18,183 nt of DNA from JBOFDK01 sp051650305 (lineage in GTDB: Bacteria > Bacillota > Clostridia > Lachnospirales > Cellulosilyticaceae): positions 1-18,183 of the forward strand of contig JBOFIT010000069.1 in the NCBI GenBank assembly GCA_051650305.1, given 5' to 3'. Shown piece by piece: positions 1 through 5,880 of this stretch. The position numbers were made by a program, and so were the translations under genes. Position 1 is the stretch's first letter. Each line of letters starts with the position of its first letter. A model generated the notes under the pieces. The model did no database searches and was not told the origin of the DNA. It saw nothing but the letters and a program-made list of their open reading frames with translations.

Positions 1-216
1 GTAGATGAACTAGGAAAGACGGTGGTCATCGTCATTCATGATATTAACTTTGCAGCGTTTTATTCGGATTATATCTTAGCCTTAAAAGGTGGGAATGAAG
101 CGTATCTGGATAAGGTGGAAAACATTATTACAAGCGAACGTATGACTAGCCTTTATGAAGTGCCATGCCAGATTATGGATGTGGCATGTAAGAAGATGTG
201 TATGTATTATCAATAA
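1..216 (+). CDS. Iron-siderophore ABC transporter ATPase, C-terminal fragment
   Basis: Partial gene: the frame is open from base 1 and ends at TAA 214-216, giving 71 residues. The opening VDELGKTVVIVIHDINFAAF is the end of an ABC ATPase. The beta strand after Walker B is followed by the H-loop histidine (IHDIN), then the usual SDYILALKGG turn. In siderophore ATPases (FepC/FecE/YclP type) this stretch reads almost the same. The next gene is a siderophore-binding lipoprotein 49 bases on, so the order fits a yclNOPQ-like operon whose permeases and ATPase body lie outside the window. The protein would sit on the inner face of the membrane and power ferric-siderophore uptake. Walker A and the signature motif cannot be seen, so the family rests on the H-loop region and the neighbour. 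Confidence 0.82.
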   Translation, partial: VDELGKTVVIVIHDINFAAFYSDYILALKGGNEAYLDKVENIITSERMTSLYEVPCQIMDVACKKMCMYYQ

Positions 217-265
217 CAATCCCAAACAAAAATAAAATTAAAAAAGACAATAGGAGAAAAAGACA

Positions 266-1240
266 ATGAAACAATTTAAAAAATTAGCAGCAATCATGCT
301 ACTAGGCGTAGTAGGTGTCATGGGTGTAGGATGTAGCCAAGAAAAAGAACAAGGTCAAAATGAAGAAACACTAAAAGTGGAAATGGTGAAAGTAAGCCAT
401 AAATATGGAGAGGTAGAAGTACCTAAGAATCCACAATCAGTAGTAGTCACAGACTTTGGTATCCTCGATACACTTCAAGCACTAGGGGTAGATACCATTA
501 CAGGTATTGCACAAGACACAAGCTCAGTACCAGCGTATTTAGAAAACTATATGGGAGAAGGGTACACAAATGTAGGTGGACTTAAGGAGCCTAACTTTGA
601 GGTGCTTTATGAACTTGCACCTGATGTCATCTTTATCTCAGGAAGACAAGAAGATCAGTATGAGGAACTAAGTAAGATTGCACCAGTTGTTTATATGACC
701 GCAGACTATGTTGATTATAAAGGTTCATTAGAGGAAAATGTAACAGTCTTAGGTGAAATCTTTGGCAAAGAGAAAGAGGCAGAAGCATTACTAAGTGCAC
801 TTGATGAAAAAGTAACAGCGGTAAAACAACTGGCAGAAGAGAAAAAAGCCACAGGTCTTATTGCCATGGTGAATAAAGGTGAGGTAAGTGTATTTGGAGA
901 AAACTCAAGATTTGGGCTTATTCATAATACCTTAGGGGTGGCACCAGCAGATACGGGTATTGAGGAGTCAAAGCATGGACAAGTGGTGACATTCGAATAC
1001 TTGCTAAAAGTCAATCCAGATTACTTCTTTGTCGTCGATAGAAATATGATAGTAGGTGCAGAAGGAGAAGTAGGAACGACAGCTAAAGACACATTAAATA
1101 ATAGTTTAGTAGCCAAAATGAAAGCAGCACAAGAAGATCACATTATTTATCTTGATCCAATCGCATGGTATATCTCACCAGGGGGTATCCAATCAGCAGG
1201 CATTATGGTAGGAGAAATCGAAGCAGCTTTACAGAAATAA
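266..1240 (+). CDS. Siderophore-binding lipoprotein of an ABC importer (YclQ/CeuA-like)
   Basis: A 324-residue substrate-binding protein with a lipoprotein signal: a KK-positive N-terminus, a hydrophobic stretch at residues 8-22 and a lipobox ending at C23 (GVGC). The mature part starts with a charged linker. KYGEVEVPKNPQSVVVTDFG (about residues 47-66) is the hallmark opening of the petrobactin/catecholate-binding YclQ/CeuA group. Further on, LAPDVIFISGRQ and the long helix with KEKEAEALL fit the two-lobed type III (BtuF/FepB) binding fold. The start is fixed by TAGGAG at 251-256, ten bases upstream. The gene follows the ATPase closely and would be co-transcribed with it. It would sit on the outer face of the membrane and hand ferric siderophore to the permease. 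The exact siderophore cannot be read from the sequence. Confidence 0.9.
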   Translation: MKQFKKLAAIMLLGVVGVMGVGCSQEKEQGQNEETLKVEMVKVSHKYGEVEVPKNPQSVVVTDFGILDTLQALGVDTITGIAQDTSSVPAYLENYMGEGYTNVGGLKEPNFEVLYELAPDVIFISGRQEDQYEELSKIAPVVYMTADYVDYKGSLEENVTVLGEIFGKEKEAEALLSALDEKVTAVKQLAEEKKATGLIAMVNKGEVSVFGENSRFGLIHNTLGVAPADTGIEESKHGQVVTFEYLLKVNPDYFFVVDRNMIVGAEGEVGTTAKDTLNNSLVAKMKAAQEDHIIYLDPIAWYISPGGIQSAGIMVGEIEAALQK

Positions 1241-1247
1241 TAACGTA

Positions 1248-1286
1248 AAAAGAAGCAGGCGCTTAGTGGAGCGACCTGCTTCTTTT
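1248..1286. terminator. Bidirectional Rho-independent terminator
   Basis: A perfect 12-bp stem (1248-1259 with 1275-1286) has A-runs on the left arm and T-runs on the right arm. It can therefore stop transcription from either side. It lies between the siderophore lipoprotein gene (+) and the convergent TPR gene (-). Confidence 0.85.
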
Positions 1287-1290
1287 GGGG

Positions 1291-2160
1291 TTAAGAGGAA
1301 GGAAGAAGTGGTAAAATAGCCACTAAATCTTCATCTTGCTGGGAGTAAGCAATGAAAGCTTCTGACATAGCGTACGTCGTCTTTAAGTCAGCGATACTTT
1401 CTTCTACATGACCGAGAAGTGCATGGAAGCAGGCACGGTTATAGTAGAGGAAGCTTTCAGGGGCATGGGTAATGCCTGTATCTAGCACAGTAATGCCTTT
1501 TTCGATGGCACCATGCTCTTTGTAGAGAACCGCTAGATTGAGATAAGCGTAAGGATAAGTAGCATTCGCTTTTAGAGACTTCTCATAGTAAGACACAGCT
1601 TCATGTAACTTACCAAGCTTACCTAAGACCACGGCTAAATTAAAGGAAGCAATGGAGTGGGAAGACTCTTGCTGGTAGGCTTCCTTGAAAAGCTTGTAAG
1701 CCTTAGGTACATCGCCTTGTTCTTCATAGATGGAGCCTAAGTTGGTAAGAGTCCAGAAGTCATCAGGCACCAGCTCAAGGACACGTTGGTAGCAAGCAAT
1801 GGCTTCTTCTTTATTGCCGATGGTATCTAGTACATTGCCTAAGAAAAAGTAAGCGCGGTCATAAAAAGGATTGATCTCGATAGCTTTTTCGTAGTAAGCA
1901 ATAGCCTCGGTGTATTTTTTATCTTCATCTAGAAGTGTGGCAATCCCATAGTAAGCGATACATTCATCAGGATTTTCCTCGATGATTTGATAAAAGGTTT
2001 CGTAAGCTTTCTCTGTATCGCCTAGTTCTTGATAAAGCAGTGCGACATCGATTAAGATATCTGCATCTTGTGTTTCTTCATAAGCTTTCAAAAAGTAATG
2101 AAGTGCTTTTAAAGGCTTACCAGCCTCTAAGGCATCTTCGGCTAAGTATAAACTATGCAT
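1291..2160 (-). CDS. TPR-repeat protein
   Basis: A 289-residue protein made almost wholly of tetratricopeptide repeats. About seven 34-residue units are visible, each with the W/Y-LG-Y-A-P pattern (for example EAIAYYEKAIEINPFYDRAY and EAIACYQRVLELVPDD). There is no signal peptide or membrane segment, so a cytoplasmic scaffold is expected. The last repeat is less regular and ends in a Ser-Asp-acid region. ATG 2160 is preceded by an AGAGG ribosome site. The gene starts 12 bases after the stop of the UbiA-family gene and is the second cistron of that unit, which ends at the terminator at 1248-1286. TPR proteins bind partner proteins. The partner here is unknown, but co-transcription suggests a link to the prenyltransferase or its membrane context. 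Confidence 0.88.
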   Translation of the reverse strand: MHSLYLAEDALEAGKPLKALHYFLKAYEETQDADILIDVALLYQELGDTEKAYETFYQIIEENPDECIAYYGIATLLDEDKKYTEAIAYYEKAIEINPFYDRAYFFLGNVLDTIGNKEEAIACYQRVLELVPDDFWTLTNLGSIYEEQGDVPKAYKLFKEAYQQESSHSIASFNLAVVLGKLGKLHEAVSYYEKSLKANATYPYAYLNLAVLYKEHGAIEKGITVLDTGITHAPESFLYYNRACFHALLGHVEESIADLKTTYAMSEAFIAYSQQDEDLVAILPLLPSS

Positions 2161-2172
2161 AGTAACCTCTGG

Positions 2173-3129
2173 TTATAAAAGTATATTAATAAGGATGCCT
2201 AGAAGTAAAGTAAGGACGTATAAACTACCTAATAAGACAAAGTTCTTTACTGCTAGGATAAAAGTTTCCGCCTTTGATTGGCATGCTTTAAATTGCTGAA
2301 TATGACCTACGATTGGTTTAAGTGCGAGGAAGGTTAGGATCGAAGTAAGCGGTAAAAGCTGTAAGAGGATGCCTAACGCGATGGCGATAAAACCAATGTA
2401 GTAAAGCGCTGCAAAGACATGAAGAGCTGCCTCACGTCCAATATAAATAGGCAGGGTATAACGTTTGTTGATGATATCATCTTCCATATCACAGATGTTG
2501 TTTGCAAGCATAATGTTAGCGATACCTACAACAAGAGGAAGTGTCACAATGAAAAGGCTTAAAAGCAAGGTGATATTGAAAGAAAGGGTGAAATGTGAGG
2601 GTGCTAAGCCTAAGGTGATTAAGTCTTGGTCATAGATGTGGATATAGATTGCTATAAAAGGAATCAAGAAGCCCATCGTAAGACCAGAGAATATCTCGCC
2701 AAAAGGTGTACGGGAGATAGGTATCGGCCCGAACGAGTAAAAAATCCCCACTAAGAAAGAAAAAATCCCAAGTAAAAGTACAATCCAGTTGGTTCTAAGG
2801 AAAAGGATCACACCAAGTAAGGCTGCTAAGAAAAGCATACCATAAATGGTGAAGCGTACAGTACGTGGATGAAGCTCGTCACGGACGATGGCATTGTGAC
2901 ATTCGTAGCCATACCCGTCTTTTTTGACTGCCTTTGCAAAGTCTATGTAATTATTGATGGCAGTGGTCGTCATATCAAAAATAAATAAAGATGCAAACAT
3001 AAGAAGTGCATTGAGTGGTCTAAAGGTATCGAAAGCAAAGAATGCATAAAGTGTACCTAATAAATAAGGAATCACACTAGCAACCTTGGTTTGAATCTCT
3101 ACCAATTTTAAAAAACTTGAAATAGGCAT
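2173..3129 (-). CDS. UbiA-family prenyltransferase (MenA-like)
   Basis: A 318-residue integral membrane protein with about eight or nine hydrophobic helices. Both acid motifs of the UbiA superfamily are present: N60-x-x-D63 followed by D71 (NNYIDFAKAVKKDG), and N210 N211 with D214, D217 and D218 (NNICDMEDD). The NNYxDF form and overall layout are closest to 1,4-dihydroxy-2-naphthoate polyprenyltransferase (MenA). Such enzymes join a polyprenyl diphosphate to an aromatic acceptor in the membrane, using Mg2+ held by these acids. No other menaquinone gene is nearby, so the acceptor may differ. The start is secure: AGGAGG (complement of 3136-3141) lies 6 bases from ATG, under its own promoter. 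It is first in a two-gene unit with the TPR gene and lies just downstream of the DUF5685-like unit. Confidence 0.85.
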   Translation of the reverse strand: MPISSFLKLVEIQTKVASVIPYLLGTLYAFFAFDTFRPLNALLMFASLFIFDMTTTAINNYIDFAKAVKKDGYGYECHNAIVRDELHPRTVRFTIYGMLFLAALLGVILFLRTNWIVLLLGIFSFLVGIFYSFGPIPISRTPFGEIFSGLTMGFLIPFIAIYIHIYDQDLITLGLAPSHFTLSFNITLLLSLFIVTLPLVVGIANIMLANNICDMEDDIINKRYTLPIYIGREAALHVFAALYYIGFIAIALGILLQLLPLTSILTFLALKPIVGHIQQFKACQSKAETFILAVKNFVLLGSLYVLTLLLGILINILL

Positions 3130-3161
3130 AATAATCCTCCTGTGTACATGATGTCGTCTAC

Positions 3162-3190
3162 ATTATATAGGAAAAGGTTGACCTCTACAA
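3162..3190 (-). promoter_or_regulatory. Sigma-A-type promoter of the UbiA-TPR unit
   Basis: Reading the - strand, TTGTAG (3185-3190) and a perfect TATAAT (3162-3167) are separated by 17 bases. It lies between the terminator of the upstream unit and the UbiA gene start, so the two units are probably transcribed separately. Confidence 0.75.
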
Positions 3191-3197
3191 GGCGCAC

Positions 3198-3225
3198 AAA
3201 AAAAGCCAACGGGTCAAGTTGGCTT
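3198..3225 (-). terminator. Rho-independent terminator after the small membrane-protein gene
   Basis: An 8-bp perfect stem (3203-3210 with 3218-3225) has a 7-base loop. On the - strand it is followed by a run of T (A-run 3198-3204 on the + strand). It begins 13 bases after the stop of the membrane-protein gene. Confidence 0.8.
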
Positions 3226-3237
3226 GTGGTGTTTGGT

Positions 3238-3774
3238 TTAATGGTGTGGAAAATACTTGTAGTACATATCAATAAGCAGTGTAAGTGCATAATCAAAAAC
3301 TACAAAGGCACCTTGCGCCATGAGGCACAGGAGGATGAAACCACCATAAGGTACCTGAGGAAAGTACTTCATACTAAGCTGATTCACGTTCGCTAAAAGA
3401 GAAGGACTTATAAGTGCTATAAAAGTCTGAAGTCCAATGAAGAAAACGCTATTAAAGAAAAGAAACTTACAGACCCATTCAGCGATAGGAGAAGAGAGCT
3501 TTTCTGTAAAGTACTTAATAAGACCATAACCACCAAAGAAAAGACCGTACATAAGTGAGATATTAGGTGGTAAGAGTAAGGCACTTAGTAAAGTGGTAGT
3601 GATATACACTAAAAAAGCAGTACGAATATGACTACGTATCAGTGCTAAAGGTACCATGAAAGAAGCTAAAGTGAGTAAAGTCAGGGTATTTGTGGGTATA
3701 AGATAAGTCATATACAGAATAACCATTGCTAAGGCAGATAAAAGTCCGCCTAATGCCATATCTTTTGCTTGCAT
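3238..3774 (-). CDS. Small integral membrane protein, ECF S-component-like
   Basis: A 178-residue protein with about five or six hydrophobic helices, very few charges and short loops. The opening MQAKDMALGGLLSALAMVIL resembles the first helix of ECF-transporter S components and of related small membrane proteins such as the HepA-like group. No substrate can be assigned. The frame is open upstream to a GTG at 3816, giving 192 residues with a 41-base overlap of the previous gene. That GTG has no ribosome site. The ATG at 3774 lies one base past the upstream stop and has a weak GTGGTG before it, so translation is probably coupled. The gene is last in its unit, before a terminator. The S-component likeness is a weak, shape-based judgement. 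Confidence 0.6.
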   Translation of the reverse strand: MQAKDMALGGLLSALAMVILYMTYLIPTNTLTLLTLASFMVPLALIRSHIRTAFLVYITTTLLSALLLPPNISLMYGLFFGGYGLIKYFTEKLSSPIAEWVCKFLFFNSVFFIGLQTFIALISPSLLANVNQLSMKYFPQVPYGGFILLCLMAQGAFVVFDYALTLLIDMYYKYFPHH

Positions 3775-3775
3775 A

Positions 3776-4684
3776 CTAGACACCACTTTTCTTTTGACAT
3801 TTTGTTTGACAACCACAGTGGGATGTAACTTTCGTGTATTCCTCCATCATACCAAGGCTTACGATATTATGAAGAATAGCTCGATTTCTTACAAGTGGAA
3901 GCTTTCTGAGGTTCGCCATACAGCGATAACCACAGTTAAGTAAGGTAAAGCTTACTTGCTCGCCTACCCTAGCCAGCAGTTCATCATAAGGCAAATCGTC
4001 TTGATTGTATAAAACATTGATTGGATTGAAGTTACCTTCTTTCATATCTTTTTCTAAGTCATCTAAAGCATCAATCATATAAATCCACTTACCAAGGGCA
4101 TAGCCGAATTGATAAAGGGATTCACGAAGTGCAGGAGTATCATTTTTCAGAGCATAAGGATAGTCCTTAACGATGCGACCCACAATTTCAGCAAAAGGAT
4201 GACTAATCTCATCAAGAGAAAAGAACGTTTTTTCAGACTCTAACTTGTGGAGTGCTTGTAGTTCTTTGTGGATAACGCGATTAATAGGAAGTACTTGTGG
4301 TGGAAATTTTTTAGTATAAGGCTTTAAGGATTCTGCTAAAACCTTACTTTTCAAATCGCCATCATCAAGGACGTCATCTAGTAACTTGTAGTAGACAAGG
4401 CTTACATTCATACAAGCAGCATAAGAAAGTGCTTCATTAGCCACAATCATAGGCTTTTTCTTTACAGGGCTAGTGATACAAATACTATCACGCATATACG
4501 TCTTGCTGTCACTTAAGCCATCTAAAAGAAGTGCTAGTGCTGTAAGGTCATAATTCAAAACAAAGCGAGGAAGCTCGCCGAAGTCTTTCTTGATATGCTG
4601 GCAAAGTCCACAGTAGTAGCTTTTAAATACGGTAAGCTGATAGACTTTCAGTTCATCTTTGAGGGGTTTTACATAACCAAACAT
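3776..4684 (-). CDS. DUF5685-like helical protein with isoprenoid-synthase-like acid motifs
   Basis: A 302-residue, mostly helical protein that I match from memory to the DUF5685 family, common in Clostridia and without known function. Marks include the start MFGYVKPLKDELKVYQLTVF, C25-x-x-C28 in YYCGLC, C251 and C255 in CGYRC, and a C-terminal H289-C290-G-C292-x-x-x-C296. Two aspartate motifs stand out: DDVLD at 103-107 (with D108) and DDLEKD at 208-213. They match in form the DDxxD and DDxxxD magnesium-binding motifs of class I isoprenoid synthases. There is no signal or membrane helix. ATG 4684 is preceded by AGGAGG that overlaps the TAG stop of the Cys-tail gene, so the two are translationally coupled. 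A catalytic role is an inference from motif shape only. Confidence 0.72.
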   Translation of the reverse strand: MFGYVKPLKDELKVYQLTVFKSYYCGLCQHIKKDFGELPRFVLNYDLTALALLLDGLSDSKTYMRDSICITSPVKKKPMIVANEALSYAACMNVSLVYYKLLDDVLDDGDLKSKVLAESLKPYTKKFPPQVLPINRVIHKELQALHKLESEKTFFSLDEISHPFAEIVGRIVKDYPYALKNDTPALRESLYQFGYALGKWIYMIDALDDLEKDMKEGNFNPINVLYNQDDLPYDELLARVGEQVSFTLLNCGYRCMANLRKLPLVRNRAILHNIVSLGMMEEYTKVTSHCGCQTKCQKKSGV

Positions 4685-4689
4685 AAAAG

Positions 4690-4696
4690 CCTCCTA
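4690..4696 (-). promoter_or_regulatory. Ribosome site overlapping an upstream stop codon
   Basis: On the - strand the string TAGGAGG contains both the TAG stop of the Cys-tail gene and the AGGAGG of the DUF5685-like gene, 5 bases before its ATG. This points to coupled translation of the pair. Confidence 0.7.
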
Positions 4697-5095
4697 AATA
4701 CAAGAAATCAAGTCGCCACCCATGCATTCGCAACAACTATCAAGACAGATAAGATCACAACAGTCTAATTCACAGCAGCAGTCATCACAACAACAGCAGC
4801 AACAACCTGAACGACGACGGTAAGGACGTCTATCATAATAATCATGGCTGTAGTGGCGACATCTGGCCATAAGCTTCACAAGGGCGTCTTTAAAAGTTTC
4901 TGATTCGGGACTGAGCTCGATGGCTTTTTCAAAGTGCATTTTCGCAGAATCAAACCATGATTTTTGAACCATGAGTTGGCCATAAAAGTAATGCCAAGTA
5001 CCATCCTTTGATGAGATTGTATGAAGTAAGCTTTCCGCTTGTGTATAGTCTTTTTTATTGATTAAAGTGCAAACTGTATCATAAGTTGCAGTCAC
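4694..5095 (-). CDS. Small TPR protein with a Cys-rich C-terminal tail
   Basis: A 133-residue protein in two parts. Residues 1-80 form about two TPR-like helical hairpins (YTQAESLLHTI and FDSAKMHFEKAIELSPES). After a basic, Tyr/Arg-rich linker (about 81-96) comes a tail with 16 cysteines in residues 98-132: six in a row, then CCC, CC, single C, CC, C and C, spaced by Asp, Glu and Leu. It ends CMGGDLISCI. I recall similar tails in small clostridial J-domain or TPR proteins, but know no function. GTG 5095 is chosen because AGGAG (complement of 5103-5107) lies 7 bases upstream. It is first in the unit with the DUF5685-like gene. A metal, Fe-S or thiol role for the tail is inference. Confidence 0.75.
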   Translation of the reverse strand: MTATYDTVCTLINKKDYTQAESLLHTISSKDGTWHYFYGQLMVQKSWFDSAKMHFEKAIELSPESETFKDALVKLMARCRHYSHDYYDRRPYRRRSGCCCCCCDDCCCELDCCDLICLDSCCECMGGDLISCI

Positions 5096-5131
5096 AAAAT
5101 CACTCCTAACGTTAATTTAATTTATATATGT

Positions 5132-5137
5132 ATTATA
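5132..5137 (-). promoter_or_regulatory. -10 element of the Cys-tail / DUF5685-like unit
   Basis: A perfect TATAAT on the - strand, 37 bases before the GTG start. At 17 bases spacing the -35 hexamer is TTACTT, a poor match, which would suit a promoter helped by an activator. The direct repeats at 5172-5190 lie just upstream. Confidence 0.45.
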
Positions 5138-5171
5138 AGCGAGAAGTATTAAAAAAGTAAGTAGAAGTGCT

Positions 5172-5190
5172 AAATCTTAACAAATCTTAA
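5172..5190 (-). repeat. Tandem 10-bp direct repeat, candidate operator
   Basis: AAATCTTAA occurs twice on the + strand (5172-5180 and 5182-5190), read as TTAAGATTT on the - strand, with a 10-bp period. Direct repeats of one helical turn are typical of OmpR/PhoP-type response-regulator boxes. The repeat sits about 35-58 bases upstream of the -10 of the Cys-tail unit. Confidence 0.45.
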
Positions 5191-5296
5191 TCATAAAACA
5201 GAAAAGGTTTAGGAAGGTATTTCGTAGAGAGTGCCATATGATTTTGTATTTTCTTTACAAGTTATTAAATAATATTGCTATCAACTCATATATTTG

Positions 5297-5324
5297 TTGA
5301 AAGTATTTGTGATATTTGTAAAAT
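5297..5324 (+). promoter_or_regulatory. Possible promoter of the decayed secreted-protein gene
   Basis: TTGAAA (5297-5302) and TAAAAT (5319-5324) are 16 bases apart and 37 bases before the ATG at 5362. Each hexamer differs from consensus by one base, but the region is AT-rich, so chance is possible. The rest of the 5096-5361 spacer shows nothing beyond this, the direct repeat and the opposing -10. Confidence 0.4.
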
Positions 5325-5361
5325 GTAAAGTACTGCTTAAGAGAGAAGAGGAGAATCAACG

Positions 5362-5815
5362 ATGAAGTTAAGAAAAAAAGTCTAGCGTATTTATCTATGG
5401 CCTTATGTATTGGTATCAACACCGCACTTCCAGTATCCCTTTTTGCGGAAATGTGGACCAAAAGTTCAATTATATGCGCACAGTACCACATAGAATACGT
5501 TTTGCACCAAACACAACGTACACAGTAGGATTAGACTACCTTGTGACAGATGTAAAGGGGAATGTAGAAGTATTAGCAGGCGAAGCAGAAGCTTTTGTAC
5601 TTGGCGTGAAGTCAGATGAAGCATTAGCAGCAGGCGACGCCAAGGCAGCTGTACTTGTACAGAAAGCTTGTGGCGTTGAGAATGGTAAGACTTTAAATCG
5701 TGTGGAAGTGACCTTTACAACAGGGAACTATGCAGACTACTACATCGATTTACTGGATGATACATACAAGCAAGAGTTTGTCATTGATAACCTCTATGTG
5801 AATCGTCAAAAATAG
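5362..5815 (+). pseudogene. Remnant of a secreted protein gene (signal peptide joined to C-terminal domain)
   Basis: A good ribosome site (AGGAG 5349-5353) precedes ATG 5362, which reads MKLRKKV and then hits TAG at 5383. If one base is added to the run of seven A (5373-5379), the reading becomes MKLRKKSLAYLSMALCIGIN and continues as a clean Sec signal peptide ending near LFAE. A third frame, open to the TAG at 5813, carries about 110 residues of a beta-rich domain (HRIRFAPNTTYTVGLDYL, then VEVTFTTGNYADYYIDLLDD and FVIDNLYV). Start, signal and C-terminus therefore sit in three frames. This implies a frameshift plus a large internal deletion. The C-terminal piece resembles accessory sandwich domains of secreted glycosidases. 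GH101 endo-alpha-N-acetylgalactosaminidase is a guess supported only by the neighbouring GH112 gene. The tail from ATG 5405 could still be translated. Confidence 0.65.
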
Positions 5816-5827
5816 ATAACCCAAAAG

Positions 5828-5865
5828 AACCCCCGATTCAAGGCTTGAAGCTTGAATCGGGGGTT
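5828..5865. terminator. Bidirectional Rho-independent terminator
   Basis: A perfect 15-bp stem with a GC-rich base (5828-5842 with 5851-5865) has an 8-base loop. It is followed by TTT on the + strand and by TTCTTTT on the - strand, so it is better placed to end the galT transcript. It lies between the decayed gene and the convergent galT. Confidence 0.85.
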
Positions 5866-5880
5866 TGTGTATAGACGAAA

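Noticed and set aside
3775..3816. Upstream GTG start at 3816 for the small membrane protein
   Set aside because: It would overlap the DUF5685-like gene by 41 bases, has no ribosome site, and adds a basic segment unlike the usual start. ATG 3774 directly follows the upstream stop.
5096..5361. Riboswitch or structured RNA in the widest spacers (5096-5361 and 7354-7547)
   Set aside because: No conserved riboswitch core or long stable stem was seen. The spacers are AT-rich with only short repeats and promoter-like hexamers.
5362..5385. Programmed frameshifting at the run of seven A
   Set aside because: A slip there would restore only the signal peptide frame. The C-terminal domain is in a third frame, so one slip does not give a full protein. 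Decay with deletion is simpler.
5255..5491. A 78-codon open frame on the - strand across the decayed-gene start
   Set aside because: It has no ribosome site or recognisable domain, and it covers the probable + strand promoter and the signal-peptide region.
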